Assembly (NCBI GenBank): GCA_945868505.1
Contig: CAMBLO010000007.1
Span: 23,065-87,064, forward strand
DNA: 64,000 nt
Reading direction: 5' to 3'
Source: an uncultured Clostridia bacterium
GTDB taxonomy: Bacteria; Bacillota; Clostridia; Lachnospirales; Anaerotignaceae
Part shown: positions 54,099-60,772 of the stretch, in pieces
Layout of the letters: each line of letters opens with the position of its first letter
How positions within the stretch are numbered: position 1 is the first letter of the stretch
Notes under the pieces: generated by a model
The model's input: only the letters and a program-made list of their open reading frames with translations
Databases searched by the model: none
What the model was told of the DNA's origin: nothing
Position numbers and translations under genes: made by a program

Positions 54099-55418
54099 AT
54101 GGATTTATTTGAATATAATCGCAGCCTGCAGGGGGGAAAAGAAGCCCCTCTGGCGGCTCGGATGCGACCCACAACCTTGGAGGAATTTGTGGGACAGGAG
54201 CATATTGTAGGAGAGGGGAAACTGCTCTATCGTGCCATCAAAAGTGATCGGTTGAGTTCCGTCATTTTTTACGGCCCTCCCGGTACAGGAAAAACAACCT
54301 TAGCGAAGATTATTGCCAATACGACGAAAAGTAAATTCCGCCAGATCAACGCCACCACCGCAGGTATCAAAGATATCAAGGAAACGGTGGAGGATGCCAA
54401 GGCGGAGCTGGGGATGTATGGCAAAAAGACGATTTTGTTTATTGACGAGATTCATCGGTTCAATAAAAGTCAGCAGGATGCGTTGCTGCCCCATGTGGAG
54501 GATGGCACCATCATTTTAATCGGTGCTACCACAGAAAACCCTTATTTTGAAGTAAACAAGGCTTTGGTTTCCCGTTCTATTGTGTTTGAACTGCGCCAGC
54601 TGGAGGATAAGGATATTAAGACGCTGCTGCAAAGGGCGTTGGTGGACGAAAAGAATGGCATGGGCGTTTACCACGTCAAGCTGGACGAGGATGCCTTAAC
54701 TTTTCTTGCCAATACCGCCAACGGCGATGCCAGAACGGCCTTAAACGCACTGGAACTGGCAGTATTGACCACAGATCCCGGTAAAGATGGAAAAATTCAC
54801 ATCACATTGGAGGAAGCTCAGGAATGTATCCAGAAGCGGGCATTGAATTATGATAAGGATGGGGATAATCATTACGACACCATCTCTGCTTTCATCAAAA
54901 GTATGCGTGGCTCCGACCCCGATGCAGCGTTGTATTATCTGGCGAAGATGATTTACGCAGGGGAGGACCCGAAATTCATTGCCCGCAGGGTTGTCATTTG
55001 TGCTTCGGAGGATGTGGGCAACGCCGACCCCCATGCCCTGCAGGTGGCGGTGGCAGCCATGGAGGCAGTGAACTTCGTTGGTATGCCCGAGGGACGTATT
55101 CCTTTGGCGCAGGCGGTCACTTATGTTGCCTCTGCGCCGAAAAGCAATGCGGCCTACGTGGGCATTGATAAAGCCCTTTCTGATGTGCGGAATATCCGCA
55201 TCCGTACCGTTCCGCCCCATTTGAAGGATTCCCATTACAGCGGTTCTCAGGACTTGGGACATGGCATCGGTTATAAATACGCCCACAGCTACCCCGGTCA
55301 TTATGTGGAGCAGCAGTATCTGCCCGATGAATTGGTGGGTACTGTATACTATGCACCTACGGATAACGGCGTTGAACGGCGGATCAAGGAGCATCTGCGT
55401 CGTTTGAAGGGGGAATAA
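54099..55418 (+). CDS. rarA: Replication-associated recombination ATPase RarA (MgsA)
   Basis: RarA is a clamp-loader-like AAA+ ATPase acting at stalled replication forks. The 439-residue protein has PLAARMRPTTLEEFVGQEHIVG, Walker A G59-PPGTGKT66, Walker B ILFIDEIHRFNK, sensor 1 LIGATTENPYFEVN, and the C-terminal tetramer domain (HYDTISAFIKSMRGSDPDAALYYLAKMI). The start is either GTG 54090 or ATG 54099; the second is chosen, with GGTGA as a weak ribosome site. Single gene before the pheS leader. Confidence 0.95.
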   Translation: MDLFEYNRSLQGGKEAPLAARMRPTTLEEFVGQEHIVGEGKLLYRAIKSDRLSSVIFYGPPGTGKTTLAKIIANTTKSKFRQINATTAGIKDIKETVEDAKAELGMYGKKTILFIDEIHRFNKSQQDALLPHVEDGTIILIGATTENPYFEVNKALVSRSIVFELRQLEDKDIKTLLQRALVDEKNGMGVYHVKLDEDALTFLANTANGDARTALNALELAVLTTDPGKDGKIHITLEEAQECIQKRALNYDKDGDNHYDTISAFIKSMRGSDPDAALYYLAKMIYAGEDPKFIARRVVICASEDVGNADPHALQVAVAAMEAVNFVGMPEGRIPLAQAVTYVASAPKSNAAYVGIDKALSDVRNIRIRTVPPHLKDSHYSGSQDLGHGIGYKYAHSYPGHYVEQQYLPDELVGTVYYAPTDNGVERRIKEHLRRLKGE

Positions 55419-55440
55419 AAAAGGTTTTCCGGATTTCCCC

Positions 55441-55468
55441 TTGACTTTCAGGGTGGGTGTGATAAAAT
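55441..55468 (+). promoter_or_regulatory. Promoter of the pheST T-box transcript
   Basis: TTGACT (55441-55446), 16-bp spacer, TAAAAT (55463-55468), just upstream of the T-box leader. Confidence 0.7.
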
Positions 55469-55475
55469 ATTTTTG

Positions 55476-55735
55476 TTATGAATATCTAACGACTGTGAAG
55501 ATGAAAAGTATGTAGTGAAACTGCGCCAGAGAGAAAACCTTCGGAACGAAGTTCCAGAGCTGCAAGGGTTTTTCGTATGAGAAGCTACAGAAGTTCCCAT
55601 CGGAGTCGGCTTCCTGAAAAGAGAGTAGGGAAGTCCGTTTCATGCACGTTACGCATCAGAGTGCCTGTGATTGCAGGAATTTGGGTGGTACCGCGAGCCT
55701 TCGTCCCTTTGTGTGACGAAGGCTTTTCTATTTTT
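55476..55735 (+). promoter_or_regulatory. T-box leader, phenylalanine specific, with terminator
   Basis: Classic T-box RNA that senses uncharged tRNA and lets pheST be transcribed. Stem I base GATG (55500-55503) pairs with CATC, and the upper helix TGTAG (55511-55515) pairs with CTACA. The internal loop between has the AGTA/GAA pattern and holds the specifier codon TTC at 55594-55596, which is Phe. The antiterminator bulge TGGGTGGTACCGCGAG is at 55682-55697. The terminator has arms AGCCTTCGTC and GACGAAGGCT (55696-55724), followed by TTTCTATTTTT. Confidence 0.93.
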
Positions 55736-55870
55736 GGGGCGCTGCCCCAAACCCCGACAGGGGAATGATTCCCCTGTACCCCCATTTGCATCAACATGAA
55801 TATGTTGATGCGGTATCAGGTTCCAAGGGGATGATTCCCTTGGTGGGAGTTTGAGGGTGAAACCCTCAAG
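55734..55870 (-). repeat. Five-hairpin element, copy A (inverted relative to copy B)
   Basis: Plus-strand order: TTGGGGC/GCCCCAA (55734-55750), CAGGGGAAT/ATTCCCCTG (55758-55776), GCATCAACAT/ATGTTGATGC (55788-55811), linker GGTATCAGGTT, CCAAGGG/CCCTTGG (55823-55843), TTGAGGGT/ACCCTCAA (55851-55869). Its reverse complement aligns hairpin for hairpin with copy B. It fills the whole space between the T-box terminator and the pheS ribosome site, so it is part of the pheS 5' UTR. The strand is given relative to copy B. Confidence 0.85.
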
Positions 55871-55889
55871 AAAGAGAGGAGAAAACGAA

Positions 55890-56909
55890 ATGAAGGATAA
55901 GTTAAAACTGATCCAGGAAAAGGCACTGGCGGCGTTCCAGGAAGCCAAAGAAATCAAAGATGTTGACGATCTGAAGGTAAAATTCCTTGGTAAAAAAGGC
56001 GAGCTGACAGCTATCCTGAAGGAAATGGGTAAGCTTTCTGCGGAAGAAAGACCTATCATCGGTCAGATGGCCAATGAAGTAAGACAGGATATCGAAAAAA
56101 TGCTGGAAGAAAGCAAAAAACGTCTGGAAGCAGCTGAACTGGCACATCGTCTGGAAAAAGAAAAAATCGACGTAACCATGCCTGGCAAGGAAAGACCCGA
56201 AGGTCATAAACATCCTATGAGCATCGTTATCGATGAAATCTGCGATATTTTCAAAGGCATGGGCTATGAAGTAGCTGACGGCCCAGAAATCGAAAAAGAC
56301 TACTATAACTTTGAAGCATTGAATATCCCTGCAAACCATCCCGCAAAGGATGAACAGGATACTTTCTATATCAACGGTGATATCCTGCTGAGAACACAGA
56401 CATCCCCTGTACAGGTTCGTACTATGGAAAAAGGCAAGCTGCCTATCCGTATGGTCTGCCCCGGTGCGGTTTACCGTTCCGACGAGGTTGACGCAACCCA
56501 TTCCCCTGTATTCCATCAGCTGGAAGGCATGGTAATCGATAAAAATGTTACTATGGGCGACCTGAAAGGTGCGTTGGCCGTATTTGCAAAAGAGCTGTTT
56601 GGCGAAAATACAAAGGTACGTTTCCGTCCTCATCATTTCCCCTTCACAGAACCCAGTGCGGAAATGGACGTAACCTGCTTTGCTTGCGGTGGGGAAGGCT
56701 GTCGTGTATGTAAAGGCGAAGGCTATATCGAACTGCTGGGCTGTGGTATGGTACATCCCAAAGTTCTGAAAATGAGCGGCATCGACCCTGAAGAATACAG
56801 CGGTTTCGCTTTCGGTATGGGTCTGGAACGAGTAGCGATGCAGAGATACGGCATCACAGACCTGCGTCTGCTGTTTGAAAATGACGCGAAATTCTTAAAA
56901 CAGTTCTAA
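55890..56909 (+). CDS. pheS: Phenylalanine-tRNA ligase alpha subunit
   Basis: PheS carries the catalytic core of the alpha2-beta2 enzyme that charges tRNA-Phe. The 339-residue product has the N-terminal coiled coil (residues ~1-90), class-II motif 1 HPMSIVIDEICDIFKGMGYEVADGPEIE, motif 2 LRTQTSPVQVRTME through VCPGAVYRSDEVDATHSPVFHQLEG, and motif 3 GFAFGMGLERVAMQRYGI. A CxxC-like pair (CFACGGEGCRVCKGEG) near residue 260 is common in Gram-positive PheS. Start ATG with GAGAGGAG. It is controlled by the Phe T-box and flanked on both sides by inverted five-hairpin repeats. Confidence 0.97.
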   Translation: MKDKLKLIQEKALAAFQEAKEIKDVDDLKVKFLGKKGELTAILKEMGKLSAEERPIIGQMANEVRQDIEKMLEESKKRLEAAELAHRLEKEKIDVTMPGKERPEGHKHPMSIVIDEICDIFKGMGYEVADGPEIEKDYYNFEALNIPANHPAKDEQDTFYINGDILLRTQTSPVQVRTMEKGKLPIRMVCPGAVYRSDEVDATHSPVFHQLEGMVIDKNVTMGDLKGALAVFAKELFGENTKVRFRPHHFPFTEPSAEMDVTCFACGGEGCRVCKGEGYIELLGCGMVHPKVLKMSGIDPEEYSGFAFGMGLERVAMQRYGITDLRLLFENDAKFLKQF

Positions 56910-56910
56910 G

Positions 56911-57056
56911 ACCTTGAGGGCTTTGCCCTCAAACACCCACCAAGGGAGTCACTCCCTTGGAACCCGATACCGCAGAAACATATATATGTTTCTGAAAATA
57001 AGGGTCCTAGGGAAATTATTTCCCTAGCAGGGTTTGGGACAGCGTCCCAAGGTTTT
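56911..57056 (+). repeat. Five-hairpin element, copy B
   Basis: Hairpins in order: TTGAGGG/CCCTCAA (56914-56932), CCAAGGGAG/CTCCCTTGG (56940-56960), linker AACCCGATACCGCA, CAGAAACATAT/ATATGTTTCTG (56973-56994), CTAGGGAAAT/ATTTCCCTAG (57007-57027), TTGGGAC/GTCCCAA with AGC loop (57034-57050). The ends ACCTTG (56911) and CAAGGT (57048-57053) are inverted repeats of each other. It lies between pheS and pheT, which are normally only a few bases apart. Confidence 0.85.
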
Positions 57057-57088
57057 GTTATTTTAAATTTGAGAGGAGAGTTAATTTC

Positions 57089-59488
57089 ATGGACGTACCT
57101 ATGTCTTGGATGAAAGAATATGCACCCGTAACAGCGGATATCAAAGACTTTATTGAAGATATCACACTGTCCGGTTCCAAAGTAGAAGGCTATACAACTG
57201 TAGCCGGTGAAATCAAAAACGTAGTCACAGGCTATATCAAAGAAATCGTAAAACACCCTGATGCCGATAAACTGGTCATCTGCACCATCGATGCAGGGCA
57301 GGGCAAAGACCTGACCATCGTAACAGGCGCACCCAACGTAAAGGTTGGCGATTATGTACCCGTTGCACTGGATAACTCCGTGATCGCAGGCGGCAAAGAA
57401 ATCCACACAGGAGAACTGCGCGGCGTTGTTTCCGAAGGTATGCTGTGTTCTGTGGAAGAACTGGGCTTCGACAGACACGATTTCCCCGAAGCACCTGAAT
57501 ATGGCATTTATATCTTCCCCGAACCCGTTGAACTGGGCAAGGATATCGTAGAAGTGCTGGATTTGAAGGATGAAGTAGTAGAATACGAAATCACATCCAA
57601 CAGACCCGATTGTTTCAGCGTTCTGGGTATTGCAAGAGAAGCTGCTGCAACCTATGACATTCCTTTCCACTATCCTGAAATCACAGTAAAAGAAGAAGCA
57701 GAAGGCAAAGCAGAGGATTATGTAAAAGTAACCATTGAAAATGCCGAACTGTGCCCCAGATATGTGGCAAGAGTGGTGAAAAATGTAAAAATTGGTCCTT
57801 CTCCCAGATGGATGAGAAAGAGACTGCGTATGGCAGGCGTTCGCCCCATCAATAACATCGTTGATATCACAAACTATGTGATGATCGAAATGGGTCAGCC
57901 CATGCACGCTTTCTCCATCGAAACCATCAAAGACAGCCATATCATCGTTAGAAACGCAAAAGAAGGCGAAACCATCACGACACTGGATGGCGTAGAAAGA
58001 AATCTGGATCCTTCTATGCTGGTAATCGCCGACCCTGAAAAAGCAGTTGCTATTGCAGGTGTAATGGGCGGTGAAAACTCCATGATCGTGGAAGGTTCTC
58101 AGGCAGTTCTGTTTGAATCTGCAAACTTCGATGGCCCCAATGTTCGTATCACAGCGAAAAAGGTTGGTCTGCGTACAGACGCGTCCAGCAAATTTGAAAA
58201 AGGTCTGGATCCCAACTTGGCTCTGGAAGCAGTCAACCGTGCGGTACAGCTGGTAGAACTGCTGGGCGCCGGTGAAGTTGTTCCCGGTGTTGTGGATGAA
58301 TACCCCAACAAGAGAGAGCCTTGGGAACTGTCCTACAATCCCGCTTGGATCAATAAATTCCTGGGCACAGATATTTCCGAAGAAGAAATGCAGAAGATTT
58401 TTGAGAAGATTGAACTGAAGGTTGATCCTGTGAACCATATCGTAACCGTGCCTACCTTCCGCCCTGACCTGGAAGCACAGGCTGATTTGGCAGAAGAAAT
58501 TGCTCGTTTCTATGGCTATAATAAGATTGAAGCAACTCTGGCTAGTGGCACACCTACAGTAGGTAAGAAAACCTACGAACAGACCATTACCTCTCTGGTG
58601 AAAGATACTGTGATCGCCGATGGTCTGTGTGAAGCAATGACATATAGCTTCGAAAGCCCTAAAGTATTCGATAAACTGCTGATCCCCGCAGACAGCGACC
58701 TGAGAAAAGCAATCGTAATCTCCAACCCTCTGGGGGAAGATTTCTCTATCATGAGAACCGTATCCTTCAACGGTATCCTGAACTCTTTGGCAACAAACTA
58801 CAACAGAAGAAACGAAAGCGCAGGTCTGTTTGAAGTTGCAAAGGTTTATATTCCCAAAGAACTGCCTTTGAAAGAACTGCCCCATGAAATTCCCACACTG
58901 ACCATGGGTATGTATGGCAACATGGATTTCTATGACCTGAAAGGCATCATGGAACACCTGATGAACGTACTGGGTATGGGCAAGGTTGCAGAATATGTAA
59001 CAGAAAAATCTCTGCCTTGGATGCACCCCGGCAGAACTGCTTCTGTCATCGTAAATGGCGACAATATCGGTTACCTGGGGGAAGTACACCCCGCGGTGCT
59101 GAAAAACTACGGCATCGGCACAAGAGCATATCTGGCTGTTCTGGATATGGAAAAGGTTGTGGCAAATGCCAACAGAGAAGTGGTATATCAGGCACTGCCC
59201 AAATATCCTGCGATCACAAGAGATATCGCTATGCTGGTAAAAGAAGATGTGACAGTAAAAGAAATTGCGGATATCATCAAGAAAAACGGCGGCGCATATC
59301 TGGAAGAAGTGAAGCTCTTTGACGTATATCAGGGGGCACAGATTGAAGCAGGCTATAAATCCGTGGCATACTCCATCGCATTCCGTAGCGCAGAAAAAAC
59401 ACTGGCAGATACAGATATCGCAGACGCAATGGATGCGATTCTGAAAGGTCTGGCAGAAGAACTGGATGCGCAGTTGAGAGATAAATAA
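57089..59488 (+). CDS. pheT: Phenylalanine-tRNA ligase beta subunit
   Basis: PheT is the editing and tRNA-binding subunit. The 799-residue protein has the EMAP-like tRNA-binding domain (residues ~40-150), the B3/B4 editing domain (RMAGVRPINNIVDITNYVMIEMGQPMHAF), the B5 domain, the inactive class-II-like core, and the C-terminal FDX-ACB anticodon-binding domain (PKYPAITRDIAMLVKEDVTVKEI). Length is typical. The ATG follows GAGAGGAGAG. It lies 179 bp after pheS because of the inserted element. Confidence 0.97.
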   Translation: MDVPMSWMKEYAPVTADIKDFIEDITLSGSKVEGYTTVAGEIKNVVTGYIKEIVKHPDADKLVICTIDAGQGKDLTIVTGAPNVKVGDYVPVALDNSVIAGGKEIHTGELRGVVSEGMLCSVEELGFDRHDFPEAPEYGIYIFPEPVELGKDIVEVLDLKDEVVEYEITSNRPDCFSVLGIAREAAATYDIPFHYPEITVKEEAEGKAEDYVKVTIENAELCPRYVARVVKNVKIGPSPRWMRKRLRMAGVRPINNIVDITNYVMIEMGQPMHAFSIETIKDSHIIVRNAKEGETITTLDGVERNLDPSMLVIADPEKAVAIAGVMGGENSMIVEGSQAVLFESANFDGPNVRITAKKVGLRTDASSKFEKGLDPNLALEAVNRAVQLVELLGAGEVVPGVVDEYPNKREPWELSYNPAWINKFLGTDISEEEMQKIFEKIELKVDPVNHIVTVPTFRPDLEAQADLAEEIARFYGYNKIEATLASGTPTVGKKTYEQTITSLVKDTVIADGLCEAMTYSFESPKVFDKLLIPADSDLRKAIVISNPLGEDFSIMRTVSFNGILNSLATNYNRRNESAGLFEVAKVYIPKELPLKELPHEIPTLTMGMYGNMDFYDLKGIMEHLMNVLGMGKVAEYVTEKSLPWMHPGRTASVIVNGDNIGYLGEVHPAVLKNYGIGTRAYLAVLDMEKVVANANREVVYQALPKYPAITRDIAMLVKEDVTVKEIADIIKKNGGAYLEEVKLFDVYQGAQIEAGYKSVAYSIAFRSAEKTLADTDIADAMDAILKGLAEELDAQLRDK

Positions 59489-59506
59489 TTAAAAACAAAG
59501 CGATAA

Positions 59507-59543
59507 AAAAACTTCCCACAATAGTGGGAAGTTTTTGTTTTTG
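59507..59543 (+). terminator. Terminator of pheST
   Basis: Arms AAAACTTCCCAC and GTGGGAAGTTTT, followed by TGTTTTTG. Confidence 0.92.
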
Positions 59544-59589
59544 ATAAGCTCATCCGAGGAAAACAGTAGTGCATGGCGAAGATAACGCC

Positions 59590-59732
59590 ACCGCCGAAGG
59601 CGGCTTACCGAAGGTAAGTGCTTTGACCATGTTTCGAGGCCTTTTGGACGAAGGAACTTATCTGTTTATTCTTCTGTCTCACTCGTCAAAATCCTGATTT
59701 TGACGAAGAGTGTTGACGATTGTCAACACTCT
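59590..59732. repeat. Cluster of four short hairpins downstream of the second degV gene
   Basis: CCGCC/GGCGG with loop GAA and CTTACC/GGTAAG with loop GAA lie side by side near 59591-59620. CGTCAAAATC/GATTTTGACG and GAGTGTTGAC/GTCAACACTC lie side by side near 59683-59732, the last ending near the degV stop codon. None has a long T run. Sequence motifs differ from the pheS elements. Confidence 0.6.
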
Positions 59733-60610
59733 ATAAACTCATATTTTTTGATGTAACAAATGCCGATAGGGGTGGGGCCTGCATGGGTGCCGATGGTGAT
59801 GCCCACAGGCCAGATCTCGTCCATAACATCATAGCCTTCTGCCGCCAGCTCTTTCTGCATTTCTTCTGCTGTTGCCTGACGCTCTTTTTCGCCGCGAACA
59901 AAAAGAACCTGATATTTTTCTTTTTCTGCGCCAATTTCGTTCCGTGTCATATCCATAATGGTTTTCAGGGCTTTTTTGTGTCCCCGTACCTTGCTTTCAG
60001 GGTGCAGTTCACCATCCTTCATAATGATGATGGGCTTGATATTCAAAATCGTACCTGCCAGAGCGGAAGCCTTGCCGATTCTGCCGCCTTTCTGTAAATA
60101 CTCCAGAGAATCAACGGTAAAGTTGATTTTCGTCGTATCCTTCTGCTTGTCCAAAACTTCTGCCATCTTTTCCAGAGAGAAGCCGGCATCTCTCATACGG
60201 CAGGCTTCATAGACCAGCAACCCCTGAGAACCGGTAACGCAGGTGGTGTCCATTACCCTGATTTTACGGTCGGGGAAGGCTTCGGAAAGGATATTTGCCG
60301 CATTGACAGCACTCTGATAAGAGCCGCTGAATTTAGAGGTAAGGCACATACAGAATACATCCTTGCCATCTTTCAAAACAGGCTCCATGGCATCCATATA
60401 ATCCTGCACAGAGGGCAGGGAGGTTTTGGGAAACAGCTTTTCCGCATTGATTTTATCATAGAAATCATCAGGGGTGATATCGCGCAGCTCTTTCAGATAA
60501 TGCTCCATATCGAAGGAAACATGAAAGGGAACATAGGTCACGTCCAGCTTTTCCAGCAAGGGTGCGGGCATGTCGCAGGATGTATCGGAAAGAATTTTAT
60601 ATGTTGGCAT
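59723..60610 (-). CDS. DegV-family fatty-acid-binding protein (second of two)
   Basis: This 295-residue FakB-like protein starts PTYKILSDTSCDMPAPLLEKLDVTYVPFHVSF and has KTSLPSVQDYMDAM, CLTSKFSGSYQSAVNAA (fatty-acid carboxyl site), GGRIGKASALAGTILNIKPIIIM and the C-terminal THAGPTPIGICYIKKYEF. It shares layout with the copy at 34601-35491 but differs enough to suggest a different fatty-acid preference. The ATG preceded by GGAGGATTCCT is chosen over a start 27 bp upstream. Confidence 0.92.
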   Translation of the reverse strand: MPTYKILSDTSCDMPAPLLEKLDVTYVPFHVSFDMEHYLKELRDITPDDFYDKINAEKLFPKTSLPSVQDYMDAMEPVLKDGKDVFCMCLTSKFSGSYQSAVNAANILSEAFPDRKIRVMDTTCVTGSQGLLVYEACRMRDAGFSLEKMAEVLDKQKDTTKINFTVDSLEYLQKGGRIGKASALAGTILNIKPIIIMKDGELHPESKVRGHKKALKTIMDMTRNEIGAEKEKYQVLFVRGEKERQATAEEMQKELAAEGYDVMDEIWPVGITIGTHAGPTPIGICYIKKYEFIEC

Positions 60611-60687
60611 AGGAATCCTCCTTATCGTAATGTTCATTTTAATTTATTTATTGTATACAAATTTTGGTGAGATGTCAACGTTTCACA

Positions 60688-60702
60688 TTGGAAACCGATA
60701 CC
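60688..60702. repeat. Possible remnant of the hairpin-element linker
   Basis: TTGGAAACCGATACC matches the hairpin-2/linker junction of copy B (TTGGAACCCGATACC) at 14 of 15 bases. No flanking hairpins remain. It lies just before the topB promoter. Confidence 0.4.
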
Positions 60703-60709
60703 AAGGGAT

Positions 60710-60738
60710 TTGATTTTGTGACAAAGAAATGCTATACT
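60710..60738 (+). promoter_or_regulatory. Promoter for topB
   Basis: TTGATT (60710-60715), 17-bp spacer, TATACT (60733-60738), 35 bp before the start codon. Confidence 0.7.
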
Positions 60739-60772
60739 CATATATTAGTGAATCGGAAGGGAGGAAAAGCAA

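Noticed and set aside
55577..55768. Open frame within the T-box leader
   Set aside because: It lies inside the conserved T-box structure and terminator; the RNA explains the sequence.
55734..55870. CRISPR-like array or tandem repeats
   Set aside because: The units are palindromes of different sequence and spacing, not identical direct repeats with spacers, and no cas gene is present.
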